DNA from: Pseudomonadota bacterium
Lineage (GTDB): Bacteria > Pseudomonadota > Alphaproteobacteria > Sphingomonadales > Sphingomonadaceae
Length of the DNA: 64,000 nucleotides
Assembly: GCA_023458055.1 (NCBI GenBank)
Contig: JAEXAW010000012.1
Coordinates: 33,951-97,950, forward strand
Direction: 5' to 3'
Positions 43,079 to 51,735 of this stretch are shown here, one piece after another (the stretch's first letter is position 1; each line of letters opens with the position of its first letter). Below the pieces are notes generated by a model that worked only from the letters and a program-made list of their open reading frames with translations, had not been told where the DNA came from and searched no databases. Position numbers and translations under genes: made by a program.

Positions 43079-43558
43079 ATGGCAGAAGGGGACACTGCTG
43101 CAAATGAAATGCGTGGCCCGCTGGATGTCCGGCGGGTCATGCAACTCCTGCCGCATCGATACCCGATGCTGCTGGTTGATCGCGTTGTCTCGATGGAATT
43201 GGGCAAGAGCATCCATGCGGTAAAGGCCGTGTCGATGAACGAGCCCTTTTTCCAGGGCCATTTCCCCGGCCGTCCGATCATGCCGGGTGTGTTGATCGTC
43301 GAGGCGCTGGCGCAGGCTGCGGGCGTGCTCGCCGTAGAATCACTTGGCCTCGCAAACTCGGGCAAGCTGGTCTATTTCATGGCGATTGAAGGCGCGAAGT
43401 TCAGAAAGCCGGTCGAACCCGGCGTGCTTTTGAACCTCCATGCCGAAATCCTCCAACAAAAGCGCACCGTCTGCAAATTTGCCGGACGCGCGGAACTGGA
43501 GGATGGTCTTGCCGCGGAATGCGAATTCACAGCTATGATCGCCGACGCGCCCGAATAA
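43079..43558 (+). CDS. fabZ: 3-hydroxyacyl-[acyl-carrier-protein] dehydratase FabZ
   Basis: A 159-residue hot-dog-fold dehydratase: MQLLPHRYPMLLVDRVVSMELG with the catalytic His, NEPFFQGHFPGRPIMPGVLIVEALAQAAGVLA with the catalytic Glu. It removes water from 3-hydroxyacyl-ACP in fatty acid synthesis. It follows skp after 5 bases; lpxD and lpxA, which flank fabZ in LPS-producing bacteria, are absent here. Confidence 0.96.
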   Translation: MAEGDTAANEMRGPLDVRRVMQLLPHRYPMLLVDRVVSMELGKSIHAVKAVSMNEPFFQGHFPGRPIMPGVLIVEALAQAAGVLAVESLGLANSGKLVYFMAIEGAKFRKPVEPGVLLNLHAEILQQKRTVCKFAGRAELEDGLAAECEFTAMIADAPE

Positions 43559-43674
43559 AGCGCCGTGGCGGCAAATATCCTTGCTTTTGGTCGCGTCCCG
43601 CGCTAGGGGCGCGGCTTCGATTTTACCTGCATCCCCCGGCTGGTCGGAAACCAGCCATTTTCGGAGCTATACTG

Positions 43675-43902
43675 ATGAAAAAAGAAACCCATCCCGATTA
43701 TCACATGATCAAGGTCCAGATGACCGATGGCACCGTGTTTGAAACCCGCTCGACCTGGGGCAAGGAAGGCGACACACTGCAACTCGACATCGACCCGACC
43801 TCGCACCCGGCCTGGACCGGCGGCAACCAGCGCCTGATGGATTCGGGCGGTCAGGTCGCACGCTTCAACAAGCGTTTCGGTGGACTTACGCTCAAGAAGT
43901 AA
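43675..43902 (+). CDS. rpmE: 50S ribosomal protein L31
   Basis: A 75-residue L31: MKKETHPDYHMIKVQMTDGT, the STWGKEGDTLQLDIDPTSHPAWTGG core and FNKRFGGLTLKK end. It lacks the four zinc-binding cysteines, so it is the zinc-free form common in alphaproteobacteria. ATG 43675 behind GGAG. A strong terminator follows. Confidence 0.96.
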   Translation: MKKETHPDYHMIKVQMTDGTVFETRSTWGKEGDTLQLDIDPTSHPAWTGGNQRLMDSGGQVARFNKRFGGLTLKK

Positions 43903-43930
43903 GCCTTACTGGCTTCATGCATGAAGGGAT

Positions 43931-43961
43931 GGGCGTCCGGTTGCGGGCGCCCTTTTCTTTT
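43931..43961 (+). terminator. Rho-independent terminator after rpmE
   Basis: GGGCG...CGCCC stem (GGGCGTCCGGTTGCGGGCGCCC) followed by TTTTCTTTTT, about 30 bases after the rpmE stop. It ends the long uppS-to-rpmE run. Confidence 0.85.
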
Positions 43962-43991
43962 TGTGAAATGATCGGTTTTTTTGAAGGGTAT

Positions 43992-44078
43992 GGTGTCTCG
44001 ATTTCGCTCGACACGAACGGTCTGGAGCCTTCAAATCTGAAAACCCGCTCGCCTCGAACGGCGTCGAGATGCACCAAC
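43992..44078. repeat. Possible REP-like palindrome
   Basis: GGTGTCTCGATTTCGCTCGACACGAACGG carries a GTGTC/GACAC hairpin with a GC-rich spacer, and a related CGAACGGCGTCGAGATGC half follows at 44056-44076. This composition is the common intergenic repeat type of sphingomonad genomes. It occupies the gap between rpmE and the convergent glpK gene. Confidence 0.4.
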
Positions 44079-44086
44079 GCATCTTC

Positions 44087-45583
44087 TTAAGGAGCGAGCA
44101 AGCGCTCGATAGCAGCTTTCCACTGATCGATCCGCTGGGTGCGGACGCTGTCCGTCATTTCAGGCTGGAAACGCCCAGTCGCCCCGCGCATGACCGCCGC
44201 TGTCCGAAGGTCAGGATAGAGCCCGGCTCCCACGCTTGCGAGCATCGCGGCACCCAGCGCGGTGGTTTCAATGAAGTCGGGGCGTTCTACCTCCAATTCG
44301 AGAATGTCCGCCAAATCCTGCGCGATCCAGTCATTGGCGACCATGCCGCCATCGACCTTAAGTGCGGCCCAGCGCGCGCCATCAGCGGCAAAGGCGGTTT
44401 GGAGGTCATAGGTCTGATGCGCCATCGCCTCGAGTGCGGCGCGCACAATATGCGCTTTGCCCGTCGCGAAGCTTAAACCGGTGAGGCTTGCGTGCACATC
44501 GGGCCGCCACCAGGGCGCGCCCAACCCGGACAGAGCGGGGATGAGGGTCACGCCGCCATTATCCTCGACTGAGCGGGCCAAGGCTTCAGTTTCCGCACTG
44601 GAACCAATCACGCCCAGCCCATCACGCACCCACTGTACCAATGATCCAGCGACAAAAACCGACCCTTCGAGCGCATAATGTCGCACAGCATCCTGCTGAT
44701 AAAGGATGGTCGCGAGCAAGCGGTTGTTGGAATGCGGTCGGGTGGTTCCCGTATTGGTGAGGACAAATGCGCCCGTGCCATAGGTCGCTTTAGTATCGCC
44801 CACGTCAAAGCAGGCTTGGCCGATGGTTGCCGATTGCTGGTCGCCAATCATCGCCCGGATGGGGATGGGGCTACCCGTCAGCGCCGCGTCGGTCGCGCCG
44901 AAATCGGCGATGCAATCGCTGATCGTCGGCAATATCTCCAGGGGCACGCCAAACAAAGCGCACAGTTCCGCATCCCATTGTCCTGCCGCAATATCCATGA
45001 GCGCGGTACGCGAGGCGTTGGAAGCATCACTCATATGCCGCGTGCCGCCCGTCAGTTTGAAGAGCAGCCAGCTTTCGATCGTACCGACCGCTAGGCGCTT
45101 GCTCGCAGCACCCAGCTCAGGCCAGTTTTTGAGTGCCCAGCCAATTTTGCTGCCGGAAAAATATGGGTCAAGAAGAAGTCCGGTTTTGCCCTGTACCATC
45201 GACTCGTGTCCGGCTGCCTTAAGTGCAGAGCAATCCTCGGCGGTGCGGCGGTCCTGCCAGACGATGGCGCGGGCGAGCGGCTTACCGCTTTCCCGGTCCC
45301 AAAACACGACGGTTTCGCGCTGGTTGGTGATGCCGATCGCGGCAACTTTACCCGCGCCGCCCGCGAGCGCGACCATTTCGAGCAGACACGCGAGGGTCTT
45401 GTCCCAGATTTCCGTGGCGTCATGTTCGACTAATCCGGGTGCGGGATAATATTGCGTGAGCTCCCGCTGCGCCACTCCCAACGGCTTGCCACTCGCATCG
45501 AACAGCATCGCGCGTGTGGATGTCGTTCCTTCGTCGAGCACGATAATCTTGCCCGGAATAGTGCCAGCATTCTTGTCAGCCAT
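44087..45583 (-). CDS. glpK: Glycerol kinase
   Basis: A 498-residue FGGY-family glycerol kinase: IIVLDEGTTSTRAMLFDASG at the N-terminus, AIVWQDRRTAEDC, GTIESWLLFKLTGG, SNASRTALMD, ATYGTGAFVLTNTG and LGAPWWRPD, ending with an ATP-site region LKVDGGMVANDWIAQ and FIETTALGAAMLASVG. It makes sn-glycerol-3-phosphate. Start ATG 45583 fits an AGGGG site at 6 bases; ATG 45589 is also possible. It is divergent from glpD with 58 bases between, so the promoters overlap or lie in a compact shared region. No glpF or glpR is nearby. Confidence 0.96.
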   Translation of the reverse strand: MADKNAGTIPGKIIVLDEGTTSTRAMLFDASGKPLGVAQRELTQYYPAPGLVEHDATEIWDKTLACLLEMVALAGGAGKVAAIGITNQRETVVFWDRESGKPLARAIVWQDRRTAEDCSALKAAGHESMVQGKTGLLLDPYFSGSKIGWALKNWPELGAASKRLAVGTIESWLLFKLTGGTRHMSDASNASRTALMDIAAGQWDAELCALFGVPLEILPTISDCIADFGATDAALTGSPIPIRAMIGDQQSATIGQACFDVGDTKATYGTGAFVLTNTGTTRPHSNNRLLATILYQQDAVRHYALEGSVFVAGSLVQWVRDGLGVIGSSAETEALARSVEDNGGVTLIPALSGLGAPWWRPDVHASLTGLSFATGKAHIVRAALEAMAHQTYDLQTAFAADGARWAALKVDGGMVANDWIAQDLADILELEVERPDFIETTALGAAMLASVGAGLYPDLRTAAVMRGATGRFQPEMTDSVRTQRIDQWKAAIERLLAP

Positions 45584-45641
45584 CCTCATCCCCTTATGAA
45601 GGGAATAGAGCGCGAGGCTGCGCCCGCGTCAAGGAGTGTGG

Positions 45642-47120
45642 ATGTACGATCTTCTGGTGATTGGTGGGGGCATCAACGGAGCTGGTGTGGCGCGCGATGC
45701 GGCGGGGCGGGGATTACGCGTCCTGCTCGTCGAAAAGGATGATCTGGCCAGCCACACCTCAAGCGCTTCGACCAAGTTGATCCATGGCGGTTTGCGCTAT
45801 CTTGAGCATTATGACTTCGCGCTGGTCCGCAAGGCACTGGGCGAGCGCGAGCTGTTGTTGCGGGTTGCGCCGCATATCATCTGGCCGCTGCGCTTTGTAC
45901 TGCCCGTTGCCACCGGGATGCGTCCCGCATGGCTGCTCCGCTTGGGTCTGTTTCTCTATGACCATCTGGGGAAACGTGAATTGCTGCCCAGCACCGACAC
46001 GTTGCGCTTGCGCCATGTGCCTGAAGGCGCGCCGCTCCATCGCGATCTGGTGACCGGCTTTGCCTATTCCGACTGCTGGGTTGATGATGCACGGCTGGTG
46101 GTATTGAATGCCATGGATATTGTCGCGCGCGGAGGAGAGGTGCGCACTCGCACCGCTTGTGATGCATTGGAACGTCAGGCCGATCATTGGCTCGCGCGCT
46201 TGAGCGATGGAACCGAGGTTCAGGCGCGCATGGTCGTCAATGCGGCCGGACCTTATGTGGACCGGATCATTGCGCAATATAAAACACATGATGACGATGC
46301 GCGCGTCCGGCTGGTCAAGGGAAGCCATATCATCGTGCCGCGGCTGCACGATGGCGATTGGGCCTATATGTTCCAGCAGGAAGATGGTCGGATCATCTTC
46401 GCTATTCCTTATGAGGACGCGTTTACGCTGATCGGGACAACGGAGGTGGCCGTCGATGCGGTGGAACAGGGGAGCGTGATCAGCGTGGCTGAAATCGCCT
46501 ATTTATGCGAGGCCGCTAACCGCTATTTTCTCCATGATATAAGCCCGGACGATGTGGTGTGGAGCTATGCGGGCGTGCGTCCGCTTTATGAAGATCATGC
46601 GAAAGATGCGAGCGCTGTGACCCGCGACTTCGTGCTCCAGTTGGACGAAGAGGGTGGCGCGCCGATTTTGTCCATCTTCGGCGGCAAGATCACGACCTAT
46701 CGGGAACTCGCAGAAGCCGTGATGGAGCGGGTCAAGAAAGCCTTGAGTGTTACGCACGGCAAAGATTGGACCGAAGACGCGCATCTTCCGGGTGGTAATT
46801 TTGATGTCAGCGCGCGCGAGGCAGAAATCGAGCGCTGGCTTGCGTATTATTCCGGCTTGAATCCGGATTATGTCCGACGGCTATTTCGTTGTTATGGAAC
46901 GAAGATCGCCAATGTTTTGGGAGAGGTAAGCCAGCCTTCGGATTTGGGTCGCTATTTCGGCGGAGGATTGAGCGAAGCCGAAGTGCGCTATCTCGTTGCC
47001 CACGAGTTTGCCCGGACTCCGGAAGATATTTTATGGCGCCGTACCAAATGCGGCCTCCACATGGATGAGGCAGAGCGTGTGGCGTTTGCCGACTGGTTCG
47101 CGATGGCGGGGCTCCTCTAA
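45642..47120 (+). CDS. glpD: Glycerol-3-phosphate dehydrogenase (FAD, aerobic)
   Basis: A 492-residue FAD-dependent G3P dehydrogenase. ATG 45642 lies 5 bases after AAGGAG. N-terminal FAD motif LLVIGGGINGAGVARDAAGRGLRV, substrate region STKLIHGGLRYLEHYDFALVRKALGERELL, AGPYVDRI, GTTEVAVDA and SIFGGKITTYRELAEAV. It oxidises G3P to dihydroxyacetone phosphate with electrons to quinone. With GlpK it forms the glycerol catabolic route. The SRAP-like gene begins directly after its stop codon. Confidence 0.96.
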   Translation: MYDLLVIGGGINGAGVARDAAGRGLRVLLVEKDDLASHTSSASTKLIHGGLRYLEHYDFALVRKALGERELLLRVAPHIIWPLRFVLPVATGMRPAWLLRLGLFLYDHLGKRELLPSTDTLRLRHVPEGAPLHRDLVTGFAYSDCWVDDARLVVLNAMDIVARGGEVRTRTACDALERQADHWLARLSDGTEVQARMVVNAAGPYVDRIIAQYKTHDDDARVRLVKGSHIIVPRLHDGDWAYMFQQEDGRIIFAIPYEDAFTLIGTTEVAVDAVEQGSVISVAEIAYLCEAANRYFLHDISPDDVVWSYAGVRPLYEDHAKDASAVTRDFVLQLDEEGGAPILSIFGGKITTYRELAEAVMERVKKALSVTHGKDWTEDAHLPGGNFDVSAREAEIERWLAYYSGLNPDYVRRLFRCYGTKIANVLGEVSQPSDLGRYFGGGLSEAEVRYLVAHEFARTPEDILWRRTKCGLHMDEAERVAFADWFAMAGLL

Positions 47121-47693
47121 ATGCACCAATATCAGCTTGATATGCCGGCAAGCGACATTGGTGACCATTTCCGGGCGCGTATTGGCAAGGACGTGTGGGA
47201 GGAGGGCACGGTCAACGCGTTAAGTCCCGCACCGATCATCGTTACAGGGGCAAACGGTGACCGCATGCTCAAGCCCTGTTTCTGGGGATTTCCGCCGCCG
47301 CGTAGCTCTGGCGCTGGCGGAGCAGGTGGCGCGGTTTTGACAGTGCGCAATCTCGAAAGCCCATTCTGGATCGGCAATCTGCGTCATGTGGGCCTGCGCT
47401 GCCTCGTGCCCGCGACCAGCTTTACGCTCCGCGCCAAAGGCCGCGCTATCGAATGCCGTGTACGGTCAGAGCCGGTCTTCGCCTTTGCCGGCACGTGGCG
47501 CGATACGACAGATTATCCGGCATTTGCTATTCTCACCACCGATGCCAACCCTGCGCTGGTTGATCGCGGTGTGTTTGCCATGCCGGTCATTCTCGACCCG
47601 GCTCAACAGACGCGCTGGCTCAAGGACGATTGGCGGCAGGCGCGGCAACTCGTCGATAGTTATCCCAGCCAGTTTCTGGAAATTGGGGCATAG
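47121..47693 (+). CDS. SRAP (YedK/HMCES)-like protein with lost catalytic residues
   Basis: A 190-residue protein directly abutting glpD. Overall alignment to the SOS-response-associated peptidase family is visible: LKPCFWGFPPP, TVRNLESPFW, LRCLVPATSFTLRAKGR, VFAFAGTWRD, and ILTTDANPALVDRGVFAMPVIL, which correspond to FWG.P.W, NARxE, RCl.P..gfyEW, and TT.A......HdRMPvil. The invariant Cys2 is absent (MHQYQ instead of MCGR), and the glutamate and histidine positions used for abasic-site crosslinking appear changed. So it has the fold but probably not the known DNA-protein crosslinking chemistry. Assignment by comparison with the E. coli YedK sequence as remembered. Confidence 0.65.
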   Translation: MHQYQLDMPASDIGDHFRARIGKDVWEEGTVNALSPAPIIVTGANGDRMLKPCFWGFPPPRSSGAGGAGGAVLTVRNLESPFWIGNLRHVGLRCLVPATSFTLRAKGRAIECRVRSEPVFAFAGTWRDTTDYPAFAILTTDANPALVDRGVFAMPVILDPAQQTRWLKDDWRQARQLVDSYPSQFLEIGA

Positions 47694-47741
47694 GATTAGG
47701 CTCGACAGCAGGGGCACGCGAGGGCTAGAACCTAGCAACTT

Positions 47742-48764
47742 ATGGCACGCGACCCCGATATTATTGATTTTGCGCCGCCGCCGGGACGGTTGAACGACAG
47801 CCACGGGCGGCTGTTCGAATATTTGCGGCTATCACTGACGGATGTGTGCAATTTCCGGTGCAGCTATTGCCTGCCCGATGGCTATCGCAAGGCCAAAGGC
47901 GCGCCACCGCAACTTTCGATTGACGAGATGGAACGGCTGGTGCGCGGCTTTGCGGCGCTTGGTTTGTGGAAGGTGCGGCTGACCGGCGGCGAGCCCACGA
48001 TCCGTGAGGCCTTTACCGAAATTGCGGCGCGCATTGCGGCTGTGCCGGGTATAAGGCGGCTCGCGGTTACGACCAATGGCTATCGTCTTGCCCAACGGGC
48101 GAAAAGCTATGCTGACGCAGGAATTCGCGCGATTAACATCAGTGTGGATTCGCTGAAGCCTGAACAGTTTCGCGCGATTGCCGGCCATGATCGCCTCGGC
48201 GAAATCATGGAGGGGATCGACGCCTGTCGCGCCGCAGGGTTTGACTCGATCAAACTCAACACGGTCCTGCTCAAAGGGTTGAACGATAGCGAACTTGATG
48301 ATTTCATCCGCTTTGTCGAGACGCGCGACCTGTCGCTGCGCTTCATTGAGGTGATGCGGACCAATGACAATGCTGCCTTTTTTCAAGAGCGGCATCTGGC
48401 AGGAAGCTTTGTCACGAAGCGCTTGGAGGCGTTGGGCTGGCAGGCGGTGTCGCGCGCGCCGGGGGCAGGGCCTGCGGTTGAATATGCGCACCCGGAGACC
48501 ACGGGGCGGATCGGCGTTATTGCGCCTTACTCCAAGGATTTCTGCACTAGTTGTAATCGCCTACGCGTCTCTGCCACCGGCAAGCTCCATCTCTGCCTGT
48601 TCGGCGATGGCGGCTATGATTTGCGGCCGCTACTGCAATGCGCCAGTCAAGGGGGGGAACTGGTCGCGCGCATCCGTACTCTGATGGGCGGCAAAATTCC
48701 GACGCATCGGCTCCATGACGGCAATAGCGGTGCGACGCCGCATCTCGCGTCGATTGGAGGATAA
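47742..48764 (+). CDS. moaA: GTP 3',8-cyclase MoaA
   Basis: A 340-residue radical SAM enzyme of molybdenum cofactor synthesis. First cluster motif CNFRCSYC at residues 36-43, LTGGEPTIREAF, AVTTNGYRLAQRAKSYADAGI, INISVDSLKPEQF, and second cluster cysteines in FCTSCNRLRVSATGKLHLCLFGD. The end shows GGKIPTHRL. It converts GTP to 3',8-cyclo-7,8-dihydro-GTP. moaD begins at the last base of its stop codon. Confidence 0.96.
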   Translation: MARDPDIIDFAPPPGRLNDSHGRLFEYLRLSLTDVCNFRCSYCLPDGYRKAKGAPPQLSIDEMERLVRGFAALGLWKVRLTGGEPTIREAFTEIAARIAAVPGIRRLAVTTNGYRLAQRAKSYADAGIRAINISVDSLKPEQFRAIAGHDRLGEIMEGIDACRAAGFDSIKLNTVLLKGLNDSELDDFIRFVETRDLSLRFIEVMRTNDNAAFFQERHLAGSFVTKRLEALGWQAVSRAPGAGPAVEYAHPETTGRIGVIAPYSKDFCTSCNRLRVSATGKLHLCLFGDGGYDLRPLLQCASQGGELVARIRTLMGGKIPTHRLHDGNSGATPHLASIGG

Positions 48765-48766
48765 TG

Positions 48767-49015
48767 ATGCTGACCATCGAATTATGCGGCAAATTGGCTG
48801 ATATGAGCGCGCGCGAGATCAAGGTCAGTATCCCGCCCGCCGGGGTCACTATCGTAGAGTTGCGCAGGAAGGTCGCCACCGCCCATCCGGCACTTGCCCA
48901 GCTTATCTCCAGCCCCAGGGTTCGCGTTTGCGTGAATGATGCCATTGTGGACGACGATGATTGGACCCGAATTGGAGATCGCGTAGCCTTTTTCCCTCCC
49001 GTATCGGGCGGCTGA
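48767..49015 (+). CDS. moaD: Molybdopterin synthase small subunit MoaD
   Basis: An 82-residue ubiquitin-fold protein ending in the essential FFPPVSGG (C-terminal GlyGly, thiocarboxylated). Of two neighbouring ATGs, 48767 has GGAGG at 6 bases; 48764 overlaps the moaA stop. It donates sulphur to precursor Z together with MoaE, encoded 3 bases downstream. Confidence 0.92.
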   Translation: MLTIELCGKLADMSAREIKVSIPPAGVTIVELRRKVATAHPALAQLISSPRVRVCVNDAIVDDDDWTRIGDRVAFFPPVSGG

Positions 49016-49018
49016 GCG

Positions 49019-49474
49019 ATGTACCGCGTCGTACTCACCGAAGCTTGGTTTGATCCAACGGCCGAATTGGGAAAATTTACCGAAGTTACATATGGTGACG
49101 GCGCAATTGTTAGTTTTACTGGATTTGCGCGCGGCACGAGTAGGAGGGGTGATCCTGTCGACACGCTCCTGCTCGAATCTTATCGCGGCGTTACACTGTC
49201 CTCAATGCAGCAAATCGCAAACGATGCTGCAACTCGCTTTTCCATTAGCCGGACACTGGTCATCCACCGTGTCGGTGAGATCAAGCCACATGAAGCCATT
49301 GTTTTTGTTGCTACCGCATCGCCGCACCGCCGGGCTGCGTTCGAAGCCGCCGATTATATGATGGACCGATTAAAAACCGAAGCAGTGCTCTGGAAAAAAG
49401 AGATCGGCCCGAATGGCGCTCAGTGGATTGAACCGACCGAAGACGATATAGTTGAACGCAAAAGATGGGATTGA
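49019..49474 (+). CDS. moaE: Molybdopterin synthase large subunit MoaE
   Basis: A 151-residue MoaE: VSFTGFARGTSRRGDPVDTLLLESY, IHRVGEIKPHEAIVFVATASPHRRAAFEAADYMMDRLKTEAVLWKKE, with the active-site lysines in KTEAVLWKKE. It forms the MPT synthase complex with MoaD. moaC, moaB and moeA are not in the window. Confidence 0.96.
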   Translation: MYRVVLTEAWFDPTAELGKFTEVTYGDGAIVSFTGFARGTSRRGDPVDTLLLESYRGVTLSSMQQIANDAATRFSISRTLVIHRVGEIKPHEAIVFVATASPHRRAAFEAADYMMDRLKTEAVLWKKEIGPNGAQWIEPTEDDIVERKRWD

Positions 49475-49652
49475 AGGCCAAGATTCCGCAGCGTGTTGCA
49501 ACCGGTAACCCGCGCAAAGGGGAGGATGCCTAAGCCAAACTATGTCATTTACACCTCCTCTATCTCACTTTTAATCTTTACGAAATATCTTCCACCGAGC
49601 GCCTGCGGCCCACCTTGGGAACTTGCAGAGATTCGTGCAATCACGAGCTTGA

Positions 49653-51032
49653 TTAGAACCGCACCGGCACGCGCAGACTCAGCACCATGTCGGGCGCATC
49701 GGCGGTCATGCCGACGCTGGCGTTGGTGATGAGCGTCATCTTGTCGGAGAGGGCGAAGGTCGCGCCGAGATTGAGGAGGCCGACATTGGCCTGACTGCCG
49801 ACGATCACCTGCGAGGGCTGGCCGTCGCGCTGCAGGCGGCTGCGTTCGATGATGCGCTGGGTGAAGCTCATGTTGATGCTCGAACGATCATTGAGCGCAA
49901 ACGCCAGCCCCGCGCCATATTGGAACGCATCGCCGACCTTGGCGGTGCCCGGCTGATCACCCGGCGCTTCGGCGAGATCATCGAAGCGGCGCGCGAAATT
50001 GTGGAAATAGGTCATGCTGCCGAACACCACCAGCGGGTCGAGCGTCTTCAGGAACGAGACGCCGGCCGAAGCGCCCCACACTCCGCTGCCGGTTGAAAGT
50101 GTTGCGGGAACCGCGAGATTGCCTTCGGTATTGGGCACCTCGACCAGTTCGACCCCGAACGGATGTCGCCCGGTCGGCGCTTTCACCCGGACATTGACCA
50201 CCGTGTCGGGAAGCCCCGCGCTTTCACGCAGCACCCGGTGGCTGAGGCCCATGTTGAGATCGCCCAGGCCATGGCCGCTCACATCCTTTTCGGCAACGCC
50301 GGAGGCATTGCCGCCAACGCCGCCCGACTGGAAATTGGAATGGCGGTAGAGATAGGGGATATTGGCATCGACCTGGAGCCGATCATCAATGCCGTAGCGC
50401 GCGGTCACATCGGCGGCCATCACATCGGCGGTGATCTGGTCGATGCTGATGCGGCCAAGGAAAATCGCATCGAGCGCGAGGAAGCCGGACAGGTTGATCC
50501 GCGCGTCATCGAAATGGGAATAGGTAATGCCGGGTTCGATGCTGAGCCGGTTGCCGAAATAGCCCTGCTGGTTGCGCGTCGCCTGTTCTACCGCCTCGAC
50601 CGGCGCGGGGGCCTTGCGGTCTTCGGGGTCAGCCTTGGCGGGATCGTTGCTGGTTGGCGCGGCGACTGGCTGGGTCTGCGGCACCGCACGATTGGCTGGC
50701 GGCGCGAGGACGACCTCATCCAGCGGCGACGACACCGCGATGACGGTATCGCCGATGCGCTCGCCGCGAAGCGTGGAACCCGAGCCCTTGCCGCGCATCT
50801 TATCGGCTTCATTGTCGCTGATCTTCTGGCTTTGCATTTGCTCAAGCATGCTCAGGCGGCGTTCCAGTTCGGCAATGCGCGCTTGCGAAGCAGCATCGCG
50901 CTCGCGTAATTGCTGCAACTCGACCTGCACGGTGCCTTCCACCGGGCTCGCCTCTTGCGCGTGCGCGACCGCGGGCAAACTGACGCCAAGCGCCAGCGCG
51001 GATGCTCCGCAAATCATAGGGGTCCAACGCAT
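49653..51032 (-). CDS. FapF-like outer-membrane porin for amyloid export
   Basis: A 459-residue protein with the layout of FapF: signal peptide (residues 1-26, AVAHAQ), a coiled-coil (about 36-69, LQQLRERDAASQARIAELERRL), a proline/alanine-rich linker (100-150), and a beta-barrel (about 157-459) with alternating Gly/aromatic strands such as FGNRLSIEPGITYSHF, YLYRHSNFQSGG and a C-terminal phenylalanine (VPVRF) typical of outer-membrane barrels. In Pseudomonas FapF forms a trimeric channel that exports FapA, B, C and E, with the coiled-coil as plug. Last gene of the locus, 58 bases after the PG-binding gene. Assignment depends on domain order and gene order rather than strong identity. Confidence 0.72.
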   Translation of the reverse strand: MRWTPMICGASALALGVSLPAVAHAQEASPVEGTVQVELQQLRERDAASQARIAELERRLSMLEQMQSQKISDNEADKMRGKGSGSTLRGERIGDTVIAVSSPLDEVVLAPPANRAVPQTQPVAAPTSNDPAKADPEDRKAPAPVEAVEQATRNQQGYFGNRLSIEPGITYSHFDDARINLSGFLALDAIFLGRISIDQITADVMAADVTARYGIDDRLQVDANIPYLYRHSNFQSGGVGGNASGVAEKDVSGHGLGDLNMGLSHRVLRESAGLPDTVVNVRVKAPTGRHPFGVELVEVPNTEGNLAVPATLSTGSGVWGASAGVSFLKTLDPLVVFGSMTYFHNFARRFDDLAEAPGDQPGTAKVGDAFQYGAGLAFALNDRSSINMSFTQRIIERSRLQRDGQPSQVIVGSQANVGLLNLGATFALSDKMTLITNASVGMTADAPDMVLSLRVPVRF

Positions 51033-51090
51033 CTCATCTCTCCTTGTTAAAACCTCCGTGACACGCCTGCACGCGATGGCGGTTCGGGGG

Positions 51091-51702
51091 TCAGGGGTTT
51101 AGCAGCAGCCACAGCGTTGCCGGATCGGGCACGCCCGTCGGTTCCAGTTTGGATGCCTTTTGAAATTGCGCGACCGCAGCTTTTACATTCTTGTCGTAGA
51201 TGCCGTTCGCCTCTCCTTTGTAGAGTCCGCGGCGGGTGAGCGCGGTTTGCGCGCGTTTGAGGATGGTCTCGTAAAGGACCGTCTTGTTATTGCCGTCTCC
51301 GACCTCGATCAGCTTCGAAAAATCGGCAACGCGGATCGGCATCATCGCAACCACCATCCGCTGCGTTGTCGTCACCATCGTGTCGGTCGGATGCGCCTGA
51401 CAATGTTTTTCGACAATGAGCGCGAAGGCTTCGGCATTATGCCAAGGCGACAAGTCGAACGTGTTGGGTTCATAGCGATTGGCCGCCGTCATATAGCCTT
51501 GCACAAAGCCGATTTGCTGTTCGTAGAGCGGGGACTTTGTCTTGCGTGCGGCGAGAAAGCTCGCGCAGGATGTCCGCCCGACCTCCTCCACCGCAAATTG
51601 TCCGTTCTTGCTGCCCGCCAGCGCTGGTGTACCTGCAAAAATACCGCACAGCAGCGCCAGTCCTGCGGAAAAGCCTCCCACAGCGCGTCCAATATTCTTC
51701 AT
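51091..51702 (-). CDS. Exported peptidoglycan-binding-domain protein within the fap-like locus
   Basis: A 203-residue exported protein (signal peptide 1-29, GTPALAGS). The middle part (SCASFLAARKTKSPLYEQQIGFVQGYMTAANRYEPNTFDLS...AEAFALIVEKHCQAHP) is a small helical domain with two cysteines similar to Rap1a/HdeA-type domains. The C-terminal 50 residues (AQTALTRRGLYKGEANGIYDKNVKAAVAQFQKASKLEPTGVPD) are a PG_binding_1 domain. It lies between the fapE-like and fapF-like genes, 33 and 58 bases from them. Pseudomonas fap operons have no such gene. It could tether the secretion pore to the cell wall. Function inferred only from domains and context. Confidence 0.75.
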   Translation of the reverse strand: MKNIGRAVGGFSAGLALLCGIFAGTPALAGSKNGQFAVEEVGRTSCASFLAARKTKSPLYEQQIGFVQGYMTAANRYEPNTFDLSPWHNAEAFALIVEKHCQAHPTDTMVTTTQRMVVAMMPIRVADFSKLIEVGDGNNKTVLYETILKRAQTALTRRGLYKGEANGIYDKNVKAAVAQFQKASKLEPTGVPDPATLWLLLNP

Positions 51703-51735
51703 GTTATGCCCACTTCTTTTTAACCATCTTGCCCG

